A DNA stretch of 64,000 nucleotides, taken from the NCBI GenBank assembly GCA_037074765.1, contig JBAMDO010000568.1, forward strand, positions 1-64,000, written 5' to 3'. Of the stretch, positions 53,001 through 64,000 are shown piece by piece; positions within the stretch are counted from its first letter, which is position 1, and the number at the start of each line of letters is the position of its first letter. The DNA comes from Mansonella perstans (taxonomy: Eukaryota; Nematoda; Chromadorea; Rhabditida; Onchocercidae). Under the pieces are notes generated by a model. The model was not told the origin of the DNA, made no database searches, and saw nothing but the letters and a program-made list of their open reading frames with translations. Made by a program: the position numbers and the translations under genes.

Positions 53001-53113
53001 TTCATCTTTCGCCTTTTGCAAAAAAATTACTCGCAAATACACCACCCAATCCAGATAATGGAGATATATTTGGCGATTCTGTTAATAATTTTTGCAAACC
53101 ATTTCCAGTTTAA
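50083..53113 (+). CDS. Unrecognised multi-exon gene
   Basis: Function unknown; I do not recognise the family. Exons: 50083-50222, 50536-50559 (24 bases), 50709-50830, 51169-51297, 51525-51690, 52032-52185, about 52233/52249-52509, 52737-52833, 52949-53113. The ATG lies three bases after a TTTTTTTAG acceptor. The product is about 370 residues, hydrophilic and largely helical. Notable stretches are EYGIQEWMTRKYIGEIHTIY, then REKMVSLADCCAFYRLKTIL, RKSWITVLLENELYQHILDS, NIESIIETIVANVRDHH, and the tail IIIDNLPPRYRFPEAIHLSP. No signal peptide is visible. Two junctions are open questions: entry to the exon near 52240 does not fit the phase of the previous exon, and the exit at 52509 only fits if AG|GCTAGT is a GC donor. 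A 27-base stretch at 52352-52378 looks like an intron but is probably too short. Confidence 0.6.
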
Positions 53114-54265
53114 TTATTTAAAATCTTGAGGATTTAGGAGTTTTCCATCTCATCGAAACAGGTCAGATTTCGATCACTAATTAATTCGTCTTTGTTTGTT
53201 AAATTTAGTGATCCTCCTTAGTCCAAAAGTGACCACAATTGAACGATTGTTAGTCCAAAAGTGATCACAATTGAACCACTATGAAAGTGGTAGCAATGAT
53301 TCAAGACTGTTAACTCATCCATATTGTTTTCGAACTGTATTCGAAGTAGGCAATTGAAGGTTTATTTTTATCCATTTTGTAAAAGAATATCACAGTTGAG
53401 GAATTTTCATAAATTAAAGTATGTTTTCCCGTAGCATTGATTACATCGTATTTTTATTTGAAAAATAATTTAAAAGTTTTTTTTTTTTTGTGCGAGATGG
53501 TTTTGAAAAATTTTTAGTTTTACTTCTTACATTCAGCGATGAACAAATAGCTTTTTACTTTATATCATTTTTGTTCAGCTGTTACTGCAATGGAATTTCC
53601 GAAGTTAATTCTAAAATTTAAATTGAAAATCCTTTCATGCTTTGTTGCTTCTGAATTCAACCAGATATAATTTATGAAAACACTTGATTGAACTGAAAAA
53701 TTGCCACAGAAAAAAGCCATTTTGCTATCCTGCTTATTTCATCTATGAGAGAACAAAGAGAATCAAAATAATTTTTGAAGGATATATAAAAAATCGCATG
53801 ATAGAGAGGGGGTGAAAGTTGAAAGTTGAAAGGTCAAATAAATGGAATACATCACCAAACAGCACTATCATCGGTCCTCTTCTTTCATTTACATTTTGTT
53901 CGAAATTGCTCACAGAGGTAATAGAGAATGAGAAGAATGCCATATCATACCAACAATTCAACAAGTGCTTAAAACATTAAGTGAACTTATTACAGTCAAA
54001 GAATTCAGAATTTCATTTTGCAAATTTACAAAGTTTTTTTTCTCGCCGAAATTCGCTATTATTTGTCTCAGCAGCTGGAACGACATGAAGGAGAAAAGTT
54101 GAAGAATAATATCGTAAATTGAATTATTTAAATGATATGGTAATATCCATATCAATGAATCATTTCACGTATATAGCGTCAACCCAAGAGTTGACATATA
54201 TGTGATTTCTGTAGATTTCGCAGTGACCCAAGCCGTGCAGCTATCGTTATTGCGAATTTATGTAA
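53114..54265. other. Intergenic DNA
   Basis: At about 53215-53280 TTAGTCCAAAAGTGA(C/T)CACAATTGAAC is duplicated in tandem with small changes. No gene is seen on either strand. Confidence 0.45.
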
Positions 54266-54331
54266 TTGACGTGGTTCAACGTATCGTGTATGTTAGCTTG
54301 ACGTGATTCCCGTCAAGAGCAGCTTGACGTG
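54266..54331. promoter_or_regulatory. Cluster of TTGACGTG sites upstream of GUF1
   Basis: Three TTGACGTG octamers at 54266-54273, 54298-54305 and 54324-54331, plus CGTCAAG in the opposite direction at 54311-54317. TGACGTG is the core bound by ATF/CREB and XBP1-type bZIP factors. The cluster is about 420-480 bases before the GUF1 start codon. The second and inverted copies also form a small stem, GCTTGACG with CGTCAAG. Confidence 0.4.
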
Positions 54332-54748
54332 AGGTATTTGGTGGTATTCATATGCAGGAATATTAGTAAGGAAGGACAAATTAAGAAGACGGAGGTGTGT
54401 TTTATGCAATAAATGAGAGGAATAAAAGTCAGAGATTAGACATTTTTGTTCAATTAACATTTTGACCACGTGTGGATTATTATTACAGAATACATAAAAA
54501 AGAAAAGAATATCTTTAAAAGTTAATATACGTTTATCTTTAACACTTAAGTTACGTTTAAGATACGTTGACGTTTGCTAAATGATTCATGGCAGAAGGCG
54601 ATTAGGAGAGAAATGGCTTAATATTAATATATCAACTCTAAGTTGTAATTACTTGTTAGATAGAAACTGCTAACTTAATTTTACTCATTGAACTGATTCA
54701 TTGTAACAGGATGCTTTGACAGATCAAGAATTTCAGGTTGTCAAATGA

Positions 54749-57700
54749 ATGATGATTATGTTAACAGTAATGAAAACGCGGGTTGCTGCATTAATGACTT
54801 ACACGAATTACAATGGTATTATGTTCATTGTAGGAAGAAGATATTTTTCATCATCCTATAATGAAAAGTTATGGAAAACTAATGGGAAGAAAGTAATAGA
54901 TCTAGCAACCTATCCACCAGGTACTGATACATTCTTTTTTGCTCTCTTTACGCTTTTTTTTTTTGCAAGATAGTTCGATACAAATGCATGCCTTTGAACG
55001 TGAAATGTAGTTTATCGAATGAACGAATATTTAGCCAATATCGCTTGTAGATACGTTGATAATATTTTGTACATTTCAGCTCATTACTTTATGATGATTT
55101 TTGATAAATAAACTGAATTCATTTTTAACTTTTGAAGAGAAAATACGTAATTTCGGTATTGTGGCTCACGTAGATCATGGCAAGAGCACTCTGGCAGATC
55201 GACTTCTGGAATTAACAGGCGTTGTTGATAAAAGTAATCATGCGAATCAATTGCTTGACAAATTACAGGTTTCATATACAGCTCATTCATTTTATTTCTC
55301 AAGTAATAGACTTTTATAGCATTTTGTTAATTTATTAAAAGTGCAAGTTAAGCTTTATCATTATTTATCAAACTCATTTCTTGCAGGTAGAACGAGAACG
55401 CGGTATAACGGTGAAAGCACAGTCATGTACTATGTTTCATAAGGTAAATGCATGTTTAATTCTCCAGGTGAAATGGTATAATCATTTTGTGAATAGTTTA
55501 TTAATGATTCATTCAGAGCAAGTAGTTGTCAACAAGGAATATGAAAAGGCTGTGTAGATAGACAAATCAATTTCATTCCCATTGTAAACTTTTATCCCTA
55601 TTATCGATCCAAGTCCACTGTTTTCACTTAACTGGATTTTAAAAAGACAAGTTAAAAGACGAAAGCGAGCGTGAGTTTGGAAAAGATTATAATTCCATAT
55701 AATGAATGATTACAGCAAAATGATATTACCAATACTTCACAGGATTACATGCTGAATTTAATCGACACTCCTGGCCATGCTGACTTCAGTTTCGAAGTTT
55801 CACGATCTCTTGCTGCCACTAATGGAATTCTGCTTCTTGTCGCCGCAAACCAGGTTGTAGAGTTTTGCGTGATTTTAATTTGGAAGCTTTCCACTCTTTT
55901 GTATAAAATTTTCTGGCTAAATATGCAATTCTGCGAATTTACAGGGTGTACAGGCGCAAAGTGTGGCAAATTTTTGGTTAGCATTTGAAGCTGGTTTAAC
56001 AATTATTCCAGTTATCAATAAAATTGATCTCAAGAGCGCTAACATCCCACGAGTTGGTTTAAGTTCCTTTGTTTTAATCCAGTAGTTTCCATATTTTTCA
56101 AAAAGTTCATGAATTAGGATGAGTTAAAAGGTAGAATATACAGAGCGCAGAAATATACAAAATACTTATCGTGCTTTTTCATTTTTATGCTTTTGTAGGT
56201 AGTATCACAATTGGAGAATTTATTCGATTTTTCGCCATCGGAAATACTTCATATTTCTGCAAAAAATGGTACTGGCATTTGCGATTTGTTGAATGCCATT
56301 GTTGAAAGGTTAAAACGTTTATATTATTCTTATTTTATTCGGAATATGAGTCTTCCGTTATTTTCAAGCACATCTTTTTCATCTGAAGGAATTGCTTCAT
56401 AGTTTTTGTTTTTTCATTCAACTTTTTTACAGACTACCACCACCCAAAGTTGAGTCACATTTATCATTTTGTGCGCATATTTTTGATTCTTGGTATGAAA
56501 CTCATCGTGGTGTGGTGGTTTGCGTTGCTGTGCACCAGGGTGCGATTTCCAAAGGGCAAAGAATACGAACTTATCACAGTGACTGTGAATACGAAGTACT
56601 GGTGGTGGGCATCATGAGTCCGAACATGCATGAAGTTGACGTTAGTTTGTTTGCTCATGTTTTCAAGATTTTTTCGTCATTAATTTTTATTTCAAGAAGT
56701 TGTTGTAGTGTTTATATGCCGGCCAAATTGGTTATTTGTTAACAACGATGAAATCAGTGCAAGATGCTGTTGTTGGAGAAACGCTATACGATGTAAACAG
56801 TGAACGCAGTACGATAAAGCCTATGCCTCTATTAACGGTTCGAATTTGAATGTGGTTAGTGGACAAATTAGCATGTTTACTTGTTTTTGATCTTATTTAT
56901 ACTACCGAGTAATCAGTTAGTTCCTATATGGTGAAAGGACAGCGCGAAATTGTTTTTGCTAAAATTTTGCAAAAAAGCAAGCATCTTGATGAAATTGCAG
57001 CCTAGTGCGCCGTGCATTTACGCTAGTATTTATCCGACAGACGTAAATGAATACAACAATTTGCGCGTTGCGCTTTACAAACTGGCTTTAAACGATTCAT
57101 CGGTGCAAATCCAACATGATAGTAGCACTGCGTTGGGCAAAGGTTTCAAAATTGGTTTCTCAGGTATTTTGCATATGGAGGTAATTTTTTGCTTATTAAA
57201 TTTATCAAAAAGCAAAATAGCAAGAGTAATGAGTTTTTCTCACATTCCAGTTTCTTTCACCAACGAGTATGTAACTTCCGAAGCCAAGATAGTTACTTTG
57301 CAGGTTTTTTGTGCCAGGTTGGAGCAGGAGTATGATACCAACGTTACTGTAACTGCACCTAATATTGAATATCGCGCTGTCATCAAGGACAATTCGAATA
57401 TTATTAAAAAAAAGTGTCTCATTGATTCTTAGAGTTGTCCATTTATGGTGTTTTTTAAGTTGATGTGGTTATTTTTCTAATATTTTCTGATGAAATTTAA
57501 ACTTCCATTCTTTGTTACCAGATGAACATGACTTCTCAAATGTTTATCTTTTTATTTCTTTTGTAGATACAATGGTCAACGCGTTGTTCGTCTTCTTGAT
57601 GCTAGTGATTTCCCAGCTAATCCCAGCGACATTGATCATTTTTTAGAACCTATGATAAAATTAACGGTTGTATTTTCCAGTACGTATTGCGAAGACGTGG

Positions 57701-59105
57701 AAAAATTATGTATTGATGCTCGTGGAGAACAAAGTATCGTTTATGCTTTATTACTTATATTGTGTCGAATGCAAAATTAGGATATTATTTATAGAAAATA
57801 AGTTTAAGAAATTGATTTTATAAAGATAGAAAAGTCAAGCTTCCTTCATCTCGTTATTCAGTTGAAGATAATGGAATGGATACAGATTATACAATGCAGC
57901 AATGGCGATTACCTTTTGCTGAAGTTTGCACAGACTTTTTCGAAAGACTAAAGAGGATCACAAGGTTCGCTTTTGACCCTGTTTTCGTTTATTCCGTTTG
58001 CCGGTTGATATTTCTTTAGAAATGTCGTTATCCTACTTCTACGCTCACCACTATTACCTGATTAAATAATGACCTCATAGTTTTGAAGGTTCTTTTTTCG
58101 AGGGAAGTTTTGAATGATGGGAATCTTTTTTAAATTTCCTGCCTTTAAATCAAATTAAAGCAAGGGATGGGAAATTGTAAAGAAATTATAAAATTCTGTT
58201 TTAGCGGTTACGTGACATATAATTACCAGTGGTATGGCTTTCAGCAAGCGAAAATTGAATTGCTTGTGATACATATAAATGATCTTCCTATTTATGAATT
58301 CTCAGAGATAATGCCTTCAAATCAAATTAAAGCAAGAGCTAAAGAAATTGTAAAGAAATTGAGAGAGGTCAGCTTTTATATGGTTTCTTAAGATTTTTCA
58401 CCTGTACTTCTTTGTATTTTTTGAAAAGCTGTCATGAGAAAAATTATTTGAAAATTTTTATATTAAGGAGATACCTCGTCAACAGTATGAAGTACGAATT
58501 AAGGCCACTCTTGGACAAACAAAAAAGACGCTGACAGAAGCAGTTATTTCACCTCTCAAGAAAGATTTCACGGGTCGACTGAAAGGCAATTTTGGAGGTT
58601 TGGTAATTCTGGATTTTGATTCAATGGTCGCTGTTTTGCTTTTGCCAGCTTATGAAGAATTTTTTGCTTTTGCTTTACTTTCTTTCATCAAAATGTTTTC
58701 TAAAATTACTATCAATTTAATGTGTTCTACAAGCCTATCATATCTTCATTCTTTCTCATTTATTTGCAAATTATTAGCTGCTTATTTTCGTTGTTGCAAT
58801 ATCTTAATCATTCCAGTCTATTATCAGGATATCTCAAGTGTTTTGTAAACTCAAGTCATTTTTGAATATTTCGACTCCAGTTCTTATTTTTTCATGATTT
58901 TTTTTCAATTTTTTCCATTTTTTTGCAGTAATTTTTTGCAGTTCTGTTTTCTCATGTAAAAAGATTTATTGTAATTGTAGGCAGCGGTTGGGAACGTTTC
59001 TGCAAAAAGCTGTCAGATCAGAAAAAAGGAAAGGAACGAATGAAACAGCTGGGTCAAGTACGAATCCCCAAAGAGGCATTTATCAGTGTACTCCGAAGGT
59101 ATTAA
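54749..59105 (+). CDS. guf-1: Mitochondrial elongation factor 4 (GUF1/LepA)
   Basis: Ribosome-dependent GTPase of the LepA family, acting in mitochondrial translation. Fifteen exons: 54749-54920, 55138-55268, 55387-55443, 55716-55853, 55945-56052, 56199-56308, 56433-56640, 56709-56837, 57001-57180, 57304-57413, 57567-57733, 57826-57964, 58205-58367, 58468-58597, 58981-59105; 688 residues, close to human GUF1. All phases agree. GTPase motifs: AHVDHGKST (67-75), RGITVKAQ (106-113), DTPGHADF (137-144), NKID (191-194). Further landmarks are [52 protein letters not shown] and the C-terminal GNFGGSGWE and [12 protein letters not shown], where LepA proteins have CYGGD and VPxDAFxxVLK. The N-terminus, with GRRYFSSSY, looks like a mitochondrial presequence. 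A TTTCAG acceptor 12 bases before the ATG suggests trans-splicing. The CYGGD core, normally conserved, is altered to NFGGS. Confidence 0.93.
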
Positions 59106-59305
59106 GGCTTATGGATTATTGCTGAGTGCCTGAAAGGTACAGTTTGGCGGAATACGGTGATTTTTTGGTGAATAAAATTGAAGTGGTGTTTCGTTACTAT
59201 TATCGGAGAGAGCCACATTATTTTTCTGTTTCGAGTCGTTTTGTTATAACTTATATGATTTAATTATGCCTTTATGGGTTGTTATAACTTGTATGATATG
59301 TAATT

Positions 59306-59311
59306 AATAAA
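59306..59311 (+). terminator. Polyadenylation signal candidate for GUF1
   Basis: AATAAA about 200 bases after the GUF1 stop codon. Confidence 0.55.
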
Positions 59312-60864
59312 TGCAATCGCGTATCTTTCTATTAATTCTTCTTAAAAAGTTGGCAATTTAAAAGTGAACCTGAAGGTTAGCTAAAACAATAGAATCAGTG
59401 CAATAACTTCTGTTGATGCTGACAGTTTTTTTTCTTTTTGGTTCTGATCCGACAAATTTGCTTTTATAGCAGTAAATAGTTGGAATGAAAAAAGTTTCAC
59501 CTAATTTGCTAGATTTTTTTAATAGCAAAGGGTGCTAATATTTCATGCTAATATCTGTTTAGTTAATAAGGAATTTACCAAGAAATAAGCTGTTACAAAA
59601 GTTTGTTTATGGATATTTGCAATTGAATAAAAAAATGATTCTACAATTGACTAAATCGCTCAACTAGTAAAAATTATAGGTTTGGAAACTTTTGTGTCTT
59701 AATCGTTCTGTACAAGTGCCTACATTAGATTTAAATGATCAATCCGAATTTAATTAACTTTACACATATTTATTAGAATTAGTGCAGTAACTTCTGTTGA
59801 AATATTTAGGTATCGTTATTAATTGTAAAAAGAAAACTTTACATTTGTGGTAACTTTCCATATATGTAATATATATCTTTGTATAATCTCTATGTTGCGA
59901 GAGCGTTTATTTTTCAGAACTGTGACGGTGGGTACAAACAGCAGTTGCTAATAATAGGGAAAATGTAGTATAGTTGCTAAATTACTCAAATAATTCTCAA
60001 TTTCAAGAGTTTATTTTACATAACTTGTTGTGATTGTTTAGATTTGTTTAGTAGTAATTCAGGTGATAGACTATGTCGAATTACTTTAAACAATTTTAAA
60101 CATCTTTTTACTGTAAAAAAATGTACATCTAGAGAAATGAAGATTTTTAAACATTTTCCATTTCAGTTGAATTACTCAGTGAAGTTATAAGTGCAAAAAA
60201 ATTGTTCTAAAATGTATCACCTCATAGATACTGGCAATAGAACAAACATTTCGAATTATATCGTCCTTCATTAAATAATCTCGAAGAGCATTCCTTCTGG
60301 TGACATTCTCGAAGATATAGGACATATGTAAAGTGAAAGAATATACTGCATTTACATGTCTGCGTTTTCTTAATATTTTAGAACACGCAGACATCTCCCG
60401 CAATAAATTTCTCGACAACAGCAAGATTTGCGCTTAGTTGACCATTTCATTGATCATGTGGAATAGAGTGGGAAGGCTGTTTCTACTGTTATCTTTTATC
60501 TCCTTATTAATATAAAAGAAGTGGAAATGATAAAAATAATAGAAAATTTTGATTGCTTGCAGAATTTTGCATTTAATGAATTTAATAGAATACCATTTCA
60601 AAGCAGCATAAATTCAGAATGAGAAATGAAAAGATAGCACATAAATTAAAGCGATTAAGGCGATTATACTATTACCTTTTATCTCCTTGTTGATATAAAA
60701 GAAATGAAAATGATAAAAGTTTTTTTTTTCTTTTTTTTTTTAACGTTAATTGTGAATATTTCGAAAATTTCAATTTGTCATTAATAGTTTAATATTATTA
60801 ACATACATATTTGTTCTTATTTCATTGCAACATTTAACATTTTCCAGTGATAAATTAAGTGATA
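59312..60864. other. Intergenic DNA with one hairpin
   Basis: At 60356-60394, ATGTCTGCGT pairs perfectly with ACGCAGACAT, with four more inner pairs after one mismatch and a nine-base loop. On the minus strand 60185-60424 is open for 79 codons and ends at a donor-like GAG|GTGATA; it has no recognisable homology, so it is mentioned but not called. Otherwise AT-rich and empty. Confidence 0.4.
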
Positions 60865-62826
60865 ATGGCTAGAAGAAATGTTGACATGCGACGAGTGATA
60901 TATGATGAGAAAAATTGCTGTGATATTCCATTGCTTCAATTGATCATTCGTTTCTTTAATTTTCTCTTTTATGTTAGTTTCCTTTATTCCATCATATCAA
61001 TCCATGTAATGCAAATGCTATTATGTTTCACAATTTTGGTATGACATATTTAGGATTCGATAAGTATTTAAATTTCAACAATTAGGAAGCTCAAACAATT
61101 TTTGAATTTTAAACGAAATTCGATTTAATATCAAAATAAATTTATAATATTGATCTGTATTGTAGATCAGTTCTATAGCTTTTATCGGATTAGCCATATG
61201 GACTTATACTGTGAAATATGCAATGATTTCACCTTTATTGTATAGTAGCAGATACCTGCAGAGCATCATTTTATGCTTTGTTATTGGTATAGCTATATTT
61301 ATCGTAGCATCGTCAGGTTGTTGGGCTATTTCAAAAAGAAAACAGTTGCTGTTGTTATTGGTTGGTACTACTTTATATAGTTTATATGTTGTATAAATGT
61401 TGTCTAATTGTTTCTATCATAAAAATCATACATATTTTTCAGAAGCCTTAGATTTTAGCTATTTATTGTCTTATTCTAATTGCTAAATAAAGCAATAAGA
61501 ATAAAGTAATTGTCAGTCTTATAATCAAATATTCTTTTCAGTATTCTATTTTGATATTAGTCACGATGTTGATGGAATTAGCGCTATGTATTATGACTTA
61601 CACTTACATTGAGCACCTTGCAAATAATCTTGGAACAACTTTACTTATGTCAATTATTCGCAATCATTCCGAATACAGTGATATTTCTCAAGCACTCCAA
61701 TACTTACATCGGCAGGTATAAGCACATATGCTATGTGTAAATAAAAGGCATTATTTATTAGAATGAATAGAGTTCTATCTTAGTTTTATCAAGATTGTCA
61801 ATAAAATCAGCATTGTATCTTATACCATGTTTACCGTGTATGATATTTACCCTAAACAAGAGAATTGAGAATAATCTTGGGACAATCTTACATATGTCAT
61901 GCAAACAATACTGCAGATCTTACTGCGAAGAGAAAAAAAAAGATAACAAAATAAATTTGTCAGTTAGGTTTTTTTCGTTCTAAAATATATGTGTGATTTT
62001 TCAAAATAATATCACTTGTTTTTTTTTTTTTTTTTTATAGGGTCACTGTTGTGGTTCTCAGTCTTTCGAAGATTGGCGTGATTCTGTATGGTGGCAGAAA
62101 GTAAATAGCATAGCTGAACTCAAACGGCGTTCTTTTGATTTGGCTGTACCGGATTTTTGCTGTCGCTCGGAGAAACGAAATTGTGGACGTCGGGATCATC
62201 CTTCTAACATTTATTATAATGTGAGTTGCTCATTATCTTTATTCACTAAATTCTCTAGAATTCTTGATTCATTCATGCTAAGACGACTTGCTAAAAAAAA
62301 ACAATTTGTGCTAAGATACTAAGATGACATGCTAAGATGACTTGCTGAAGAACTAACTTAAGACGACTTGTTAAAGAACCTAAGTTGTGCCTGCAAGGCT
62401 TGCGAATTTCAGGGTTGCTTGAATTATTTGAAAAAAATGATGAGAGAACAATTGATAATCATATGTGGTGCTGCATTTGCACTTGCAGTAGTGCAGGTAT
62501 TTGAATTTTAATCTTGAATACACTAAAAGATATTTAAATAAACTAGACAAAAATAGATCGGACGGATCAATTCTTTTTTTTCTCAGTGATTGGTCAGAGG
62601 AAAGTGTTTTAAAGATCACTTAGAAAGGAAGGGAAGATGGTACAAAATTGTTGTTGCTTCACTTTTTTTTTTCATATTTGATTATATGAAAATATTATAT
62701 TTCTAGCTATTTGGCATGGGTTTTGCTGTATATTTGTATACGAAATGGCGTAAATTCTTGGAGTTTCAACCTGTAGATTCTAAGGATAAAGAAAGAAAAA
62801 ATTTGACAATGGTGTATTCTTCATGA
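60865..62826 (+). CDS. Tetraspanin
   Basis: Four-pass membrane organiser protein. Six exons, all phase 0: 60865-60972, 61166-61360, 61542-61715, 62041-62220, 62413-62496, 62707-62826; 286 residues. The ATG lies 18 bases after a TTTTCCAG acceptor. Membrane segments fall at about 27-50, 73-95, 102-123 and 228-252. The large extracellular loop has the family signature: HCCG (161-164), PDFCC (196-200), a cysteine at 207 and GC at 220-221, giving six cysteines. Cysteine pairs near the inner membrane face (NCC at about 18-19) could be palmitoylated. I cannot assign it to a particular nematode tsp gene. The intron after exon 3 contains a decayed copy of part of that exon, listed separately. Confidence 0.9.
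61780..61945 (+). pseudogene. Decayed duplicate of tetraspanin exon 3
   Basis: Within the intron following exon 3, 61868-61898 matches exon 3 at 27 of 31 bases (AATAATCTTGG-ACAA--TTAC-TATGTCA), and the same reading frame gives ENNLGTILHMS where exon 3 has ANNLGTTLLMS. Weaker similarity extends upstream toward 61795. The frame is still open from 61795 to 61980, but there is no good acceptor/donor pair around it. It is read as a tandem exon duplication that has decayed, or less likely a diverged alternative exon. Confidence 0.6.
62274..62385. repeat. Degenerate 20-bp tandem repeat in tetraspanin intron
   Basis: Five or six diverged copies of a unit like CTAAGA(C/T)GACTTGCTAAAGAA, mixing CTAAGATGAC and TTAAGACGAC forms. 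Confidence 0.7.
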
Positions 62827-64000
62827 ATTTTTTTTGATCACTTAAAGTTTATGAGCATAAAAAAATCAGATTTGTTAAAAAAGCAGTCAGTCCTGCGTTC
62901 TCACTCAAATATTTAAAATTATGTTATTTACAGACTTATAAAATCGAGTCTTATTTACAGTACTAATTTCAACATTATATTAGTCATATCGTCTTGTTCC
63001 TCTGTTTTTATTATATGTTGCTCTATTGTTTACAGCCTTGGTCATTATTAACTAAGGGAAAAATTTGCCATGGGTTTAATATTTTTGTAGCACTTTAAAT
63101 ATTTTTCTAGAATCCCATCTTGTGTAAGGCTGTCTAGCCATTTTTTATTCAAACTATCTGCTCTTGCCTTCTTATTAGCATATGGAATTTCAGTCTGTTC
63201 AAATTTTTGATATAATCTAGGAAGCAAATAATGCGATTAACATGTATGTAGACCCTTTTTTTCAATATCGCAATGCAATGCGTTGTTTATCATACATTTT
63301 TATCATTCAAATGCAACATAATTTTTGAATCTTCCTAAATTACATTTTAACAAGAGCTATACATTTCACAATTTATAATTTTAATATTCATCATAAACAT
63401 TAAATGCTGTAAAAAGCAGTTACTCAAAAAATAGAAATTTTGAGTATATTTCTTGTATCTGTCCCTTGCTTTTATATCTTTTTTTTTAAGTGCGATTCAA
63501 ATTATATTGTGTAAATGTTAAATGAATCTAAAATGCATTTATTATATTGTGTAAATGTTAATGAATCTAAGATGCATTTATTATATTGTGTAAATGTTAA
63601 ATGAATCTAAAATGCATTTATTATATTGTGTAATTTGCAACTTTGCTGCTAATTTGCCGGAAGTTATTCTTTCATTAAGTGGAGTTTTTGGCAAACATAA
63701 TTCTGTGTATATATATTAAGTTCATAATTTATGGCTGAAATTTTACGCAATTTTATTTTTGATAAATCTGAATCATCATTGATTTCAAATTTTTTGATTT
63801 CAAAAAATATTTATTGTCATCTTCAAAATTTAATGTTTTGAATACAGATTTTTTTTGTATTTGGCGAGTCTCCATAGCATTATTGTATTCTATTTTGTTA
63901 AAGCTGATATTTTCCTGTGCTTTCATTCATCTTCACAATGTGCATTTTGCTGAAGTTTCATTGGTTTTTGAGTTTTATTATTTATTAACAAGTGTATTGT
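62827..64000. other. Downstream non-coding DNA
   Basis: AT-rich, stops in all frames. The tandem repeat at 63501 is the only structured element. No gene enters from the right edge. Confidence 0.45.
63501..63633. repeat. 40-bp tandem repeat, 3.3 copies
   Basis: The unit starts ATTATATTGTGTAAATGTTA and ends AATGCATTT. Copies begin at 63501, 63541, 63580 and a partial one at 63620. The second copy lacks one A and has one substitution (AAGATG). Confidence 0.92.

Noticed and set aside
55745..56002. 85-codon minus-strand frame
   Set aside because: Antisense shadow of GUF1 exon 4, which carries the DTPGHADF motif.
60185..60424. 79-codon minus-strand gene
   Set aside because: Reads fairly like protein and ends at a donor-like site, but has no acceptor, partner exon or homology that I can name; kept only as a remark.
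1..64000. tRNA or rRNA genes
   Set aside because: I looked for B-box (GGTTCGANTCC-like) sequences on both strands and saw no convincing cloverleaf; a covariance search would be decisive.

Overview
The window looks like nuclear DNA of a parasitic nematode, most likely a filarial or other spirurid worm. It is strongly AT-rich, genes are split into many small exons with TTTTCAG-type acceptors, and most gene starts lie 2-25 bases after a good acceptor, as expected for spliced-leader trans-splicing. The predicted proteins are animal-type. A ferrochelatase-like gene without catalytic residues fits the heme-auxotrophic nematodes. No bacterial operon, CRISPR array, rRNA or tRNA gene was seen. All gene models below were assembled by eye from reading frames, splice-site consensus, phase matching and remembered family motifs; none was checked by a database search.

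Layout: (1) 1.7-5.0 kb, + strand, a SoxC-type HMG-box transcription factor, with a hairpin about 300 bases upstream. (2) 5-13 kb, gene-poor DNA with a few isolated coding-like exons and an 18-copy, 32-bp minisatellite. (3) 13.0-15.7 kb, +, a ferrochelatase-like pseudoenzyme. (4) 15.7-21.8 kb, homopolymer runs, tandem repeats, and two candidate small ORFs or first exons. (5) 21.8-26.6 kb, +, NRBP-type pseudokinase (C. elegans hpo-11 type). (6) 28.3-30.9 kb, a decayed BEL/Pao retrotransposon. (7) 35.9-41.1 kb, +, a p55-type MAGUK scaffold. (8) 42.9-48.2 kb, - strand, LST-2/ZFYVE28, a FYVE-domain endosomal protein. (9) 50.1-53.1 kb, +, an unrecognised multi-exon gene. (10) 54.7-59.1 kb, +, mitochondrial elongation factor 4 (GUF1/LepA). 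(11) 60.9-62.8 kb, +, a tetraspanin.

The genes are ordinary single-copy metazoan genes and do not form a pathway or an operon; spacing is kilobases. LST-2, NRBP and the MAGUK are all signalling or trafficking adaptors, but that is not evidence of co-regulation. I found no clear new multi-gene system. The best leads are a decayed duplicate of a tetraspanin exon inside the next intron, a miRNA-like hairpin upstream of SoxC, loss of the catalytic histidine in the ferrochelatase-like protein, GC-AG introns in two or three genes, candidate alternative first exons for NRBP, and a cluster of TTGACGTG sites upstream of GUF1.
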